Made by a program: the position numbers and the translations under genes. A DNA stretch of 64,000 bases from JAEUOS01 sp965279115 (GTDB lineage: Bacteria; Pseudomonadota; Gammaproteobacteria; Burkholderiales; JAEUOS01): contig OZ257137.1 in assembly GCA_965279115.1 (NCBI GenBank), positions 496,001-560,000 on the forward strand, written 5' to 3'. Within the stretch, counting starts at the first letter, position 1. Every line of letters begins with the position of its first letter. Below are positions 55,397-64,000 of the stretch, in pieces. Below the pieces are notes generated by a model. It did not search any database. It was given only the letters and a program-made list of their open reading frames with translations, and had not been told where the DNA came from.

Positions 55397-56949
55397 CCGA
55401 TCTCACCGCATCGCAGGAATGGCAGGCCCTGAAACAGCATCGCGCCGCCATGGGCGACGTGCATGTCCGCGACCTGTTCGCATCCGAACCCGGACGGTTC
55501 GCTCGTTGCGCGATCGAGGCCGCCGGCCTGCTGCTCGATTTTTCGCGCCACCGCGCCAGCGCCGCGACCATCGCGCACCTGATCGCGCTGGCGCGCGCGC
55601 GCGACCTGGAAGGCTGGCGCGCGCGCATGTTCGCAGGCGATGCCATCAACGCCACCGAGAACCGTGCCGTCCTGCATGTCGCCTTGCGCGGCCAGGGCAG
55701 CGGCCCCGCCGCGCTTGAAGTGCGCGACCAGGCCCGCGCGGTACTCTCGCGCATGGGCGCAATCGCCCGCGACATCCGCGGCGGCAGCTGGCGCGGCGCC
55801 ACCGGCAAGCCCATCACCGACATCCTGCACATCGGCATTGGCGGCTCGGATTTCGGCCCGCGCCTGGCAGTGGACGCCCTGAAAGACCGTGCCAACGGTC
55901 CGCGCGTGCATTTCGTTGCCAACGTCGACCCGGACGATTTCCTCGACGCCACCGCGACTTGCGACCCCGAGAGCACGCTGGTGATCGTGATCTCCAAGAC
56001 CTTCACCACCATCGAGACCCTCACCAATGCCGAGGCGGCGCGTGCGTGGCTCGCGCAGGCACTGGGTGAAGGGCTCGAGCAACATCTGATCGCCGTGAGC
56101 AACAACGTGGCGGCGGCAAGGGCATTCGGCATTGGCGAGACCAACATCCTGCCGATGGCCGAATCGGTCGGCGGGCGCTATTCGCTCTGGTCCGCGGTCG
56201 GGCTTTCGGTGATGATCGCGCTTGGGGCCGAGTCCTTTGCGGACCTGCTTGCAGGCGCCGCCGCCATGGACCGGCACTTCCTGGAAGCGCCGCTGGAAAC
56301 GAACGCACCGGTGATGCTGGCCCTGATGGGCGTCTGGTACACCAACTTCTGGGGCGCACAGTCGCATGTGGTGCTGCCCTATGCACGGCGCCTGGATCTG
56401 CTGCCGGACTACCTGCAGCAGCTCGAGATGGAGTCCAACGGCAAGCGCGTCGACCGGGATGGCAAGCCGGTGGACTACGCCACCGCGCCGGTGCTGTTCG
56501 GCAATGTCGGCGCGAACAGCCAGCATTCTTTCCACCAGTTGCTGCACCAGGGCACCTACCTGGTGCCGATCGATTTCGTGCTGGTCAGGCGCGAGGATGC
56601 GCCGCAACCTTTCCAGCGCATCTTGCTCGCTTCAGCGCTGGCCCAGGCGGCCGCACTCACCCACGGCGCCACCACGCCCGGCCATCCGGAGAAGGACTAT
56701 CCGGGCAATGCGCCCTCCACCACCATCCTGCTGCAGCAGTTGACGCCGCATTCCCTGGGCGCCCTCATCGCCCTCTACGAGCACAAGGTGTTTGTGCAGG
56801 GCGTGATCTGGAACATCAACAGCTTCGACCAGATGGGTGTGGAACTCGGCAAGGCGATCGCCAAGACGCTCTTGCCGGCCTTCGAGGGCGGCGCTGCACC
56901 GGCGGGCGCCGACTCGTCGGTACTTGAAATGATCAGGCGCCTGGCCTGA
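55393..56949 (+). CDS. pgi: glucose-6-phosphate isomerase
   Basis: This 518-residue enzyme interconverts glucose-6-phosphate and fructose-6-phosphate. The IGIGGSDFGPRLAVDAL loop, the SVGGRYSLWSAVG signature, the catalytic glutamate in LEMESNGK, the histidine in GANSQHSFHQLLHQG and the lysine near HKVFVQGVIWNINSFDQMGVELGK (split across the C-terminus) are all present. It is slightly shorter than E. coli Pgi (549). The ATGA overlap with the glycosyltransferase gene suggests coupling of sugar-phosphate supply to a surface glycan route. Confidence 0.95.
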   Translation: MTDLTASQEWQALKQHRAAMGDVHVRDLFASEPGRFARCAIEAAGLLLDFSRHRASAATIAHLIALARARDLEGWRARMFAGDAINATENRAVLHVALRGQGSGPAALEVRDQARAVLSRMGAIARDIRGGSWRGATGKPITDILHIGIGGSDFGPRLAVDALKDRANGPRVHFVANVDPDDFLDATATCDPESTLVIVISKTFTTIETLTNAEAARAWLAQALGEGLEQHLIAVSNNVAAARAFGIGETNILPMAESVGGRYSLWSAVGLSVMIALGAESFADLLAGAAAMDRHFLEAPLETNAPVMLALMGVWYTNFWGAQSHVVLPYARRLDLLPDYLQQLEMESNGKRVDRDGKPVDYATAPVLFGNVGANSQHSFHQLLHQGTYLVPIDFVLVRREDAPQPFQRILLASALAQAAALTHGATTPGHPEKDYPGNAPSTTILLQQLTPHSLGALIALYEHKVFVQGVIWNINSFDQMGVELGKAIAKTLLPAFEGGAAPAGADSSVLEMIRRLA

Positions 56950-57063
56950 ACTGCCTGTACGCAATCCCGCCCCGGTCCGCGCGGCCGCGGTGAGCCGTTT
57001 CCCGAACATCCGTTGCCAATCCGGCACCAAGACCTTTTTCCCCCAGCCGAGTTCGCCTGCTTC

Positions 57064-58458
57064 ATGCCACCGCTCTACCGATCCACCGCACGGGACATCC
57101 TGCGCCTGGGCTGGCCTGTGCTCATCGCGCAACTGGCCACCATGGCCAATGGGGTGATCGACACGGTGATGGCCGGCCACTATTCGGCCCGCGCGCTGGC
57201 GGTGGTGGGATTGGGTACCTCGATCTACTTCAGCATCTTCGTGAGCCTGATGGGCGTGCTGCTGGCGCTCTCCCCCACCATCTCGCAGCACTTCGGCGCC
57301 GGACGGCATGGCGACATCACGCATGACGTGAGGCAGGGCCTGTGGCTGACCGCGGCGGTGACCCTGCCGTGCATGGCGCTGCTGTATGCACCCGGTGCGT
57401 TCATCGCACTGTCGGGCATGGCGCCGGATGTCGCGCTGGAGGTGCGCGCCTACCTGCGCGCGCTGGTATGGGCAGCCCCGGCGATGCTGCTGTTCCGCGT
57501 GTTCTACGCCTGGGCCACGGCGATTTCGCAACCCCGCGCGGTGATGGTGATACAGCTGGTCGGCCTCGCGCTCAAGGTGCCGCTCAACCTGGTGCTGATG
57601 TACGGCTATTTCGGCGTGCCGGCCATGGGCGGCGTGGGCTGCGCCTGGGCCCTGGTGATCGAAGGCTGGCTGATGCTGGCATGCGCCCTGGCCTGGGCAA
57701 TGTGGCATCCCGCATTCGCGCGCTACCGGGTGTTCGCCCGCCTGGAGAGTCCGGACTGGTCATCCCTGTGGCGTCTCATCAAGCTGGGCGCGCCGATCGG
57801 CGCCTCGTTCCTGATCGACGTGACCTCCTATACCTTCATGGCGCTGTTCATCGCGCGGCTGGGCGAAAACTGGTCGGCCGCGCACCAGATCGCCGCCAAC
57901 CTGGGCGCGCTGTGCTACATGGTGCCGCTGGCGATTGCCAATGCCACCAGCGTGCTGGTGGGCCAGGCGATCGGCGCAGGCGACTATCGCCGGGCACGCG
58001 CATCCGGCTGGGTGGGGCTGGGCATGGGATTCGGCGTGGCGCTCGCTCTCGCAGCGACGGTCGCCTTGTGCAGCGGCATGATCGCCGCCCTCTATTCACG
58101 CGACCCAAAAGTGATGGACCTGGCGGCTCCGCTCCTGATGCTGGTGGCCGCGTTCCATCTTTTCGACGCCACCAACGCCGTGGCCGCCAACGCCCTGCGC
58201 GGCTACAAGAAGGCGCTGGTGCCCATGCTGGCCTTTGCCGTCGGCCTGTGGGGTCTGGGGCTGGGGGGCGGGTACCTGCTGGCCTACACCGACATCCTGG
58301 GGCCTGCGCGCGGTGCACCGGGCTTCTGGATGGGGGCGATTGCCGGCATGGCGGTGGCGGCCGCCGCGGTGACCTTTTACTTCGCGCGTGTCAGTCGCGA
58401 CGCCATGCGGGGCGCGGCCATGACTCGTGTTGCCCATGCAGTACGCGGACATGCCTGA
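57064..58458 (+). CDS. MATE-family efflux transporter
   Basis: This 464-residue multidrug and toxin extrusion protein of the NorM type has twelve helices in two pseudo-repeated halves. The first half begins WPVLIAQLATMANGVIDTVMAG, and the second LIKLGAPIGASFLIDVTSYTFMALFIARLG, split by a central loop. It exports cationic compounds using Na+ or H+. ATG 57064 begins the conserved region; an in-frame TTG at 57013 is less likely. The stop overlaps the VanZ-like gene. Confidence 0.92.
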   Translation: MPPLYRSTARDILRLGWPVLIAQLATMANGVIDTVMAGHYSARALAVVGLGTSIYFSIFVSLMGVLLALSPTISQHFGAGRHGDITHDVRQGLWLTAAVTLPCMALLYAPGAFIALSGMAPDVALEVRAYLRALVWAAPAMLLFRVFYAWATAISQPRAVMVIQLVGLALKVPLNLVLMYGYFGVPAMGGVGCAWALVIEGWLMLACALAWAMWHPAFARYRVFARLESPDWSSLWRLIKLGAPIGASFLIDVTSYTFMALFIARLGENWSAAHQIAANLGALCYMVPLAIANATSVLVGQAIGAGDYRRARASGWVGLGMGFGVALALAATVALCSGMIAALYSRDPKVMDLAAPLLMLVAAFHLFDATNAVAANALRGYKKALVPMLAFAVGLWGLGLGGGYLLAYTDILGPARGAPGFWMGAIAGMAVAAAAVTFYFARVSRDAMRGAAMTRVAHAVRGHA

Positions 58459-58843
58459 ACCCCATAACCATCGAGTCATGTGGCAAGCCATCGGCGTTGC
58501 GCTGGTGGTCTTTGTGGTGTACCAGTCACTCACCCCAGCGCCGGTGGAAGTGGAACTAGGCGAAGGCAATCGCCTTGGTCATCTAGCAGCCTACGGCACG
58601 TTGATGGGCTGGTATTCGCACTTGCACGAAAGACGCGGTACACGCATCACCCTTGCACTGGCCTTTGTAGTGATGGGCATCACTCTCGAATTCATCCAGG
58701 GCATCACCGGCTATCGCACGCTCGATCCAGCGGATGCGCTTGCCAATACGATCGGGGTAGGCATGGGCTGGCTGCTTGCACCGCCAAGATTGCCGAACTT
58801 GCTCACATTGGCAGAACGCTGGCTTGACCGATTTCGGCCTTAG
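58451..58843 (+). CDS. VanZ-like small membrane protein
   Basis: This protein of about 130 residues has three or four helices and the VanZ pattern: KxxH-like NRLGHLAAYGTLMGWY, then ALAFVVMGITLEFIQGI, then RTLDPADALANTIGVGMGW. VanZ was named for teicoplanin resistance, but most members have no known role. ATG 58451 overlaps the MATE stop; ATGs at 58436 and 58478 are alternatives. It ends 23 bp from the convergent molybdenum hydroxylase gene. Confidence 0.8.
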   Translation: MPEPHNHRVMWQAIGVALVVFVVYQSLTPAPVEVELGEGNRLGHLAAYGTLMGWYSHLHERRGTRITLALAFVVMGITLEFIQGITGYRTLDPADALANTIGVGMGWLLAPPRLPNLLTLAERWLDRFRP

Positions 58844-58866
58844 CAACGCCCGCCCCGGCTGCATCA

Positions 58867-61200
58867 TCAATTGACAAGTTCCCACAGCCTCCCCGGCCCC
58901 AACGGAATCTCCAGAATCTCGACGCCCTTAGCCGGCAAGCCCAGCGCATCCTCGATCGCCTGCGCATACAGGGGCCCGACCGGAATCGCGCCCGCCTCAC
59001 CCACCCCCTTGATGCCCAGTGGATTGAGCGGTGACGGCGTCACCGTATGCTCAAGCTCGATATGCGGCACGTCCAGCGAGGTCGGCAGCAGGTAGTCCGC
59101 CAGCGAGGCATTCAGAAGCTGGCCTTCGCCGTCGTAGACCAGCTTCTCGAAGAACGCGTTGCCGATACCCTGGGCGATGCCGCCCTGCACCTGTCCTTCG
59201 ACGATCAGCGGGTTGATGACCGTGCCGCAGTCATGCACCATGGCGAACTTGAGGATCTTGAGCTGGAAGGTCTCCGGGTCGACCTCGATGATCATGGCCT
59301 GCGCGCCGGCGGCGGTGGCGCCGCTTTCGGGCCCGAAATAGCTGGTGGCTTCCAGCCCCGGCTCGGCGCCGGCACGCACCGCGCCGCGCATCGGGTTGGC
59401 GTGGCCGGCCAGTTGCCCCAGCGGAATGGCGCGGCCGGGCACGCCGAGGATGGAAACCTTGCCGTCCTCGATCACCAGGTCGATCTCGGCGCATTCGAAG
59501 AACTCCGCCGCCGTCTTCAATATCCGCGTGCGCACGGCGCATGCCGCCTGATGCACGGCGTTGCCGGCCACCACCGCGCCACGGCTGGCAAAGGTGCCGG
59601 CGCCCCAGTAGAACTGGTCGGTGTCGCCGGTGACGACATCGACCTCGTCGACCCGCACGCCCACCTGGTCGGCCACGATCTGGGCGAAACTGGTGTAGTG
59701 CCCCTGTCCCTGGGTGCCGATTCCGGTAACCACGCTCACGCGGCCGCTGGATTGCACCTGGACCTTCGCCCCTTCGTACGGGCCGATGCCCGTGCCTTCC
59801 ACATAGAACACCAACCCCAGGCCCACGCAGCGCCCGGCGGAACGATAGGCCGGCTGGTCAACCTCCATGAACCGGTCGTAGCCGATCATGGCCTTCAGCT
59901 TGTCGAGCATGGGTGCGTAGTTGCCGCTGTCGTATGAAAGCCGGGTGAAGTCCTGGTAAATGATCCTGTTGTCGTAGGGAAATGCGTCCGGTGCGATGAA
60001 GTTGCGCTGGCGGATCTCGGCGCGGTCGATCCCCATTTCACGCGCGGCGATGTCGAGCAGGCGCTCGATCACGAACACGCCATGTTGCCGACCCGCGCCG
60101 CGGTAGGGCGTGACCATGGTCTTGTGGGTGAAGATCACGCGGAAGGTGCTGTCGTAGTGCGCGATGTCGTAGGGCCCGAGCAAGGTGCACTGGCTGTTGA
60201 GCGGGATGGTCAGCCCATAAGGGTCGTAGGCGCCGGTGTCGCACAGGAAATCGTCCTTCACGCCGAGGATGCGGCCGTCGGCATCCAGTGCGATTTCCGC
60301 ATCGTGGATCTGCTCGCGTTCGTGGGTGGTGGCGGTGAAGTGCTCGGAGCGGTCCTCTATCCATTTGACCGGCGTGTTCAGAAGCATTGCGGCCCACGGC
60401 ACCAGCAGTTCTTCCGCGTAGTACACCATGATCTTGGGGCCGAAGCCGCCGCCGACGAACGGCGCGATCACGCGCATCTGCCGCTCGCTCAAACCCAGTA
60501 CACCTGCGATCACGTTGCGGATGACCACCGGGGCCTGGGTGGTATCCCACATGGTGAGGCGTCCGGCCTTGGCATCCCATTGCGCCACAACGCCACGCGT
60601 TTCCATCGGCATCGAGGCGCCGTGGTCATAGCGAAAACGGCGCTTGATGATGCGGTGGGCGACCCGGGCGGCGGACGCATAGTCGCCCTTGGTCTGGCGC
60701 ACCTTTGCCGCGGTGTTGTCGGGCAGGTCGTCGTGCACCCTGGCCGCGCCCGGCGCGGCGGACTCTTCCAGATCCGCCGCAACCGCCTGCGGGTCCCAGT
60801 CGACGACGATGTCGCCAAGCGCATCCTCGGCGATATAGCGGCTGGTGGCGATCACCAGAGCCACCGCCTCGCCCACATGGCGCACCACATCCTTCGCCAG
60901 CGGCGTCTGGGTGCGTTGATGAAAGATCGACCCTTCCACCGGAGGCGGGGGCACGGCCAGCGGTCCGGGTATCAGCAACGCGCCGAGGTCTGCCGCGGTG
61001 TAGACGGCCACCACGCCGGGCCGTGACAAGGCCGTGGCGGTATCGATGCCGGCAATGCGGGCATGCGCGTAAGGGCTTCTCAGCAGCGCGGCATGCAGCA
61101 TGCCGGGCAGTTCGACGTCGTCGATGAACAACGCGCCACCGGTCAGGAGGCGCTGGTCCTCGTTGCGCTTGACCGGCTGACCAAAGGTGCGCGTGCTCAT
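58867..61200 (-). CDS. molybdenum hydroxylase large subunit, CoxL-like
   Basis: This 777-residue subunit of the xanthine oxidase family binds the molybdopterin cytosine dinucleotide cofactor. The active-site loop reads PYRGAGRQ at about 365-372, so it lacks the AYRCSFR loop of true CO dehydrogenase (form I) and resembles form II-type enzymes with unknown substrates. The catalytic glutamate is E735 in GVGEAG. The VGGGFGPK motif is also intact. The likely reaction is hydroxylation of an aldehyde or N-heterocycle. Its ATG overlaps the iron-sulfur subunit stop. Confidence 0.92.
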   Translation of the reverse strand: MSTRTFGQPVKRNEDQRLLTGGALFIDDVELPGMLHAALLRSPYAHARIAGIDTATALSRPGVVAVYTAADLGALLIPGPLAVPPPPVEGSIFHQRTQTPLAKDVVRHVGEAVALVIATSRYIAEDALGDIVVDWDPQAVAADLEESAAPGAARVHDDLPDNTAAKVRQTKGDYASAARVAHRIIKRRFRYDHGASMPMETRGVVAQWDAKAGRLTMWDTTQAPVVIRNVIAGVLGLSERQMRVIAPFVGGGFGPKIMVYYAEELLVPWAAMLLNTPVKWIEDRSEHFTATTHEREQIHDAEIALDADGRILGVKDDFLCDTGAYDPYGLTIPLNSQCTLLGPYDIAHYDSTFRVIFTHKTMVTPYRGAGRQHGVFVIERLLDIAAREMGIDRAEIRQRNFIAPDAFPYDNRIIYQDFTRLSYDSGNYAPMLDKLKAMIGYDRFMEVDQPAYRSAGRCVGLGLVFYVEGTGIGPYEGAKVQVQSSGRVSVVTGIGTQGQGHYTSFAQIVADQVGVRVDEVDVVTGDTDQFYWGAGTFASRGAVVAGNAVHQAACAVRTRILKTAAEFFECAEIDLVIEDGKVSILGVPGRAIPLGQLAGHANPMRGAVRAGAEPGLEATSYFGPESGATAAGAQAMIIEVDPETFQLKILKFAMVHDCGTVINPLIVEGQVQGGIAQGIGNAFFEKLVYDGEGQLLNASLADYLLPTSLDVPHIELEHTVTPSPLNPLGIKGVGEAGAIPVGPLYAQAIEDALGLPAKGVEILEIPLGPGRLWELVN

Positions 61201-61685
61201 ACGCTGCCCGCCCCCGGGCCCGCCATGCGCGCCGCCGCGAGCAGGACCGCCTCGACGATCTTCTGATAACCGGTGCAGCGGCACAGGTTGCCGGACAGCG
61301 CTTCGCGTACCTCCTCCTCGGAGGGCGAAGGATGTTCGGCGAGAAAGGCCGTCATGGTCATGAGAATGCCCGGCGTGCAGTAGCCGCATTGCAGGCCGTG
61401 CGCGTCGTTGAGGGCCTGCTGCAGGACATTGAGCCGGCCGGCGCCAGGTGCGAGGCTTTCAACGGTGCGCACCTCGTGGCCCGTTGCCTGGGGTGCGAAC
61501 ATCAGGCAGGAACGCACCGGCTGACCGTCGAACAAAACAGTGCAGGCGCCACAGACGCCATGCTCGCAGCCCACATGGGTGCCGGTGAGCCCGAGCGAGT
61601 GGCGCAGAAAGTCTGAAAGCAGCGTGCGCGACTCCGCCTCGGCCGACATCGGCTTGCCATTGACGGTGATCGTGATGGGCTTCAT
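61197..61685 (-). CDS. molybdenum hydroxylase [2Fe-2S] subunit
   Basis: This 162-residue subunit carries two [2Fe-2S] clusters. The plant-type cluster is bound by C40, C45, C48 and C60, and the second by C101, C104, C136 and C138 in the LQCGYCTPG and NLCRCTGY motifs. It passes electrons from the molybdenum site to FAD. It overlaps both neighbours by four bases. Confidence 0.95.
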   Translation of the reverse strand: MKPITITVNGKPMSAEAESRTLLSDFLRHSLGLTGTHVGCEHGVCGACTVLFDGQPVRSCLMFAPQATGHEVRTVESLAPGAGRLNVLQQALNDAHGLQCGYCTPGILMTMTAFLAEHPSPSEEEVREALSGNLCRCTGYQKIVEAVLLAAARMAGPGAGSV

Positions 61686-62569
61686 TGCATGCCTCCAGCC
61701 GACAGGCGCGCTCTTTCAGACGCGGTAGCCAATGCGCGACGCGTCAACACACCTGCCAGGTGCTTCTGGAAGGCGGCGCTGGCGTGCACGTTGCCCGCAG
61801 GATCGACCTCGCCCGGCGCTAGCGCCGCAGCCGCGGCCAACGCAGCAGGTTCCAGGCGCGTGCCGATGAGCGCGGCCGCCGCCTGATCGAGCGGCATCGG
61901 CGTCGGGCCGGCGTTGCAGGCGGCGAGGCTGGCGGTCACACAGGAACCCGAGACATCCAGGGTCACCATGGCCGCTACCCCCATCATGGCGTAGTCGCCG
62001 CGCCTGCGCGAGACCTCGATGAAGGCACAGCCAGTCAGTGGCGACAATGCAGGCAGTTCAATACCGCACAGCATTTCGTCGGCCGCAAGTGCCGTGGTGT
62101 AGAGGTTGACGAAAAAGTCGCGTGCCGCCACCCGGCGCGCGCCGCGCAGGGATTGCAATGTCATCACCGCACTCGATGCCAGCATGACCGCCGGCAGTTC
62201 CGAAGCGGGGTCCGCATGTGAAAGATTGCCCGCGAGAGTGCCCCGATTGCGTACCTGCGGATGGGCCACGTTGGGCACGGTCTCTGCCAGCAGTGGCTGA
62301 TGCGCGGCAACATCGGCAGACCGCTCAAGGGTGCGATAGCGGGTCAGCGCACCGATCGACATCGCAGTTGCGTCGAAATGCAGATTGTCGAGTGCGGCCA
62401 AGGGGTTGATGTCGATCAACACCGCCGGCTGGGCGAGCCGGAAGTTCATGGCGGGGATCAGGCTTTGTCCACCCGCCAGAAAGCGCGCCTCATCGCCGAA
62501 CTCGGCCTTCCAGGCCAGTGCCTGATCGAGCGATTCGGCGCGCAGGTATTCGAAGGGGGCGGGCTTCAT
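61682..62569 (-). CDS. molybdenum hydroxylase FAD subunit, CoxM-like
   Basis: This 295-residue FAD-binding subunit begins MKPAPFEYLRAESLDQAL. The FAD motifs FLAGGQSLIP near residue 31 and RNRGTLAGNLSHADPASELP near 110 (split by the TxGG-like turn) are present, and the CO dehydrogenase FAD C-terminal domain follows. The gene order FAD, iron-sulfur, molybdenum matches coxM-coxS-coxL. It overlaps the amidohydrolase gene by four bases. Confidence 0.94.
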   Translation of the reverse strand: MKPAPFEYLRAESLDQALAWKAEFGDEARFLAGGQSLIPAMNFRLAQPAVLIDINPLAALDNLHFDATAMSIGALTRYRTLERSADVAAHQPLLAETVPNVAHPQVRNRGTLAGNLSHADPASELPAVMLASSAVMTLQSLRGARRVAARDFFVNLYTTALAADEMLCGIELPALSPLTGCAFIEVSRRRGDYAMMGVAAMVTLDVSGSCVTASLAACNAGPTPMPLDQAAAALIGTRLEPAALAAAAALAPGEVDPAGNVHASAAFQKHLAGVLTRRALATASERARLSAGGMQ

Positions 62570-63807
62570 GCGCGAGCATCCGCAAGGCGTTTCATGGCCG
62601 CCGTATCCACAAGCTTGCCGGCGCTGATCACGTGTACCGGTTGCGCATGATGACGCAGGGCTTCGAGGACATCGGGAACGTCCAGCACCACCAGGTTGGC
62701 CGGATTGCCGACAGCCAGCACATGGTCTTTCAGGTTGATGGCGCGCGCCGCACGGGTGGTCACCATGTCGTAGAGGGTATCAAGCTCGCCGCGGGTGGTC
62801 ATCCACAGCAGGTGCGCGGCCAGGAAGGCCACCTCGCACATGTTGTTGCGCCCGAACGGATAGTAGGCGTCGGAGATGTCATCCTGCCCGAGACACACCT
62901 CGACGCCGGCCGCCAGCAATTCCTTGACACGCGCGTGCAAGGGGCCGGTGTGCGGGTCACTCACCACAGGTACCCGCGCCTTCTTGAGCAACTTGCACAG
63001 CTTTTCGAAGTAGGGCATCGCATACAGACTCATTGCCCTGCAATGGTGCGCCAGGCAGCGCCCTTCCCAGCCGCGCCGGAGCGCCTCCACCGCCATCGCC
63101 TCCAGGGTGCGCAAGCCGCCATCCCCGGCGTCGTCCAGCAGCATCGACACATCCTTGCCGAATTCCTGCGCGAGGTCGAACACGACCTTGATGTGCAGGG
63201 CACTGTCGGCGTCGGTCAGTTCTATCCACGGAATCCCGCCAACGACATCCGCACCCAGCTCCATGCTTTGCCGCAGGAGTGCGGCCGCTGCAGGTTCCCG
63301 GACGATGCCGTCCTGGGCGAATGCCACTACCTGCAGGTCGACGATGCCGCGAAACTCCTCGCGCACCGCAAGCAAGGCCTTGACGCCCTCGAGCCGCGCC
63401 TGGCCATCCACGTCGGCCAGGGCACGAATGTGCAGGTTGCCGTTCAAGGCAGCCAGTGCCACGGCGCGCCGCGCGTTGGGAATGATCCACGCAGCGTCAT
63501 AGCGCGCCTTGACCCGCGCAGCCAGTTCAATGGCGCCCAAGGCATGGCCCATGGTGCCGCCCTGGTAGGCCTGCAGGGCCGCGTCGTCCTGCATGTGCAG
63601 TGTGTAAACCTTGCAAAGGTGCAGATGCGGATTGACGAAGGATTCCGTCACCAACATGCCCTCCGCCTCGATTTCCCTGCCCGACGTTGTGGTTATCGAT
63701 GGCTCGATGGCCACGATCCGGCCCCCTGCGATGCCGATGTCCCAAAGAACGCCAGGTTTGCCGCGCAAGGTGGCACGGCGGATCAGGACATCGAGCGCTG
63801 GATTCAT
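62566..63807 (-). CDS. CodA-like amidohydrolase with altered metal site
   Basis: This 413-residue amidohydrolase aligns with cytosine deaminase. Metal ligands H61 and H63 (PHLHLCK), H255 (AHHCRAM) and D309 (LGQDD) are kept, as is the DAYYPFGRNNMCEVA stretch. Where E. coli CodA has His214 and Glu217 (VHCDE), this protein reads MLLDD with Leu223 and Asp226, judged from my memory of the CodA sequence. The chemistry may therefore differ. It leads the molybdenum hydroxylase operon, which suggests that the two act in turn on an N-heterocycle or cyclic amide. ATG 63807 starts MNPALDVLIRRAT. Confidence 0.85.
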   Translation of the reverse strand: MNPALDVLIRRATLRGKPGVLWDIGIAGGRIVAIEPSITTTSGREIEAEGMLVTESFVNPHLHLCKVYTLHMQDDAALQAYQGGTMGHALGAIELAARVKARYDAAWIIPNARRAVALAALNGNLHIRALADVDGQARLEGVKALLAVREEFRGIVDLQVVAFAQDGIVREPAAAALLRQSMELGADVVGGIPWIELTDADSALHIKVVFDLAQEFGKDVSMLLDDAGDGGLRTLEAMAVEALRRGWEGRCLAHHCRAMSLYAMPYFEKLCKLLKKARVPVVSDPHTGPLHARVKELLAAGVEVCLGQDDISDAYYPFGRNNMCEVAFLAAHLLWMTTRGELDTLYDMVTTRAARAINLKDHVLAVGNPANLVVLDVPDVLEALRHHAQPVHVISAGKLVDTAAMKRLADARA

Positions 63808-63873
63808 GCACCGCTTCCATGCAAGGTGCATGCCGACGGTGCCAGGCAAACGGCTCGGCTTGCCCGATGCCGG

Positions 63874-64000
63874 CTACATGTTCCTGATGTACTGGGCGAC
63901 CATCTCCTCCTGCGTTTCCGCTGGGGCCAGCGAGCCGGTTTGGTCCTTGAGCATCTGCCCCATGCTTGGCAAAGCCGAGCGTTCCACCTGGGCATCATCG
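63874..64000 (-). CDS. unidentified protein, 5' part beyond window
   Basis: The frame is open to the right edge and encodes 42 C-terminal residues, including LPSMGQMLKDQTGSLAPAE and the last residues EEMVAQYIRNM. It ends 66 bp ahead of the amidohydrolase start, so it may be the first visible gene of the molybdenum hydroxylase operon. Too little is present to name a family. Confidence 0.55.
   Translation of the reverse strand, partial: DDAQVERSALPSMGQMLKDQTGSLAPAETQEEMVAQYIRNM

Overview
The window is about 65% GC by eye, gene-dense, and has the look of a betaproteobacterial chromosome, most likely order Burkholderiales. The main pointers are seven Bug/TctC-type periplasmic receptors with no TctA/TctB permeases beside them, an addB-addA / trxA / rho / rpmE block, and a gene set typical of soil or water heterotrophs. 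I saw no transposase, integrase, CRISPR array, rRNA or tRNA. The left edge cuts a Bug gene and the right edge cuts an unidentified gene.

Region 1 (1-14433) is a catabolic island made of two operons that meet tail to tail with 6 bp between stop codons. The rightward operon carries a Bug receptor, a Rieske oxygenase, a class A FAD hydroxylase, a small type I extradiol dioxygenase, a second Bug receptor and a SnoaL-like protein, so it can be read as ring modification followed by ring cleavage. The leftward eight-gene operon carries an SMP-30 lactonase, a Bug receptor, two acyl-CoA ligases, a thiolase-like/DUF35 pair that looks like a side-chain retro-aldolase, and two MDR dehydrogenases. The substrate is unknown; an aromatic compound with an acyl side chain fits best.

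Region 2 (14434-33330) is mixed. It holds a Bug gene, a kdpE-like regulator with a kdpD-like kinase that lacks the cytosolic KdpD/Usp half, divergent from kup, then an HtrA protease, another Bug gene, a FecCD-type ABC permease and ATPase without a binding protein, an MFS exporter, and an AT-richer patch with an unknown protein. It ends with cysK, an alpha/beta hydrolase, a four-PAS histidine kinase and a divergent chemoreceptor.

Region 3 (33358-45204) opens with a four-gene operon of a J-domain-only protein and three proteins I do not recognise, the best candidate for an undescribed system. A tungstate/molybdate ABC operon with two different receptors follows, with a divergent ModE-like regulator, a quinone oxidoreductase and two Bug genes. 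Between the Bug genes sits a small module of a SARP/BTAD-type regulator, DUF1059 and DsrE, with a perfect 11-bp tandem repeat at the presumed promoter.

Region 4 (45219-58843) is mostly housekeeping: addAB, trxA, rho, rpmE, a GT39-like membrane glycosyltransferase coupled to pgi, a MATE exporter and a VanZ-like protein. Region 5 (58867-64000) is a four-gene, fully overlapping operon of a CodA-like amidohydrolase and a three-subunit molybdenum hydroxylase. That enzyme needs the cofactor metal that the Region 3 transporter could supply.
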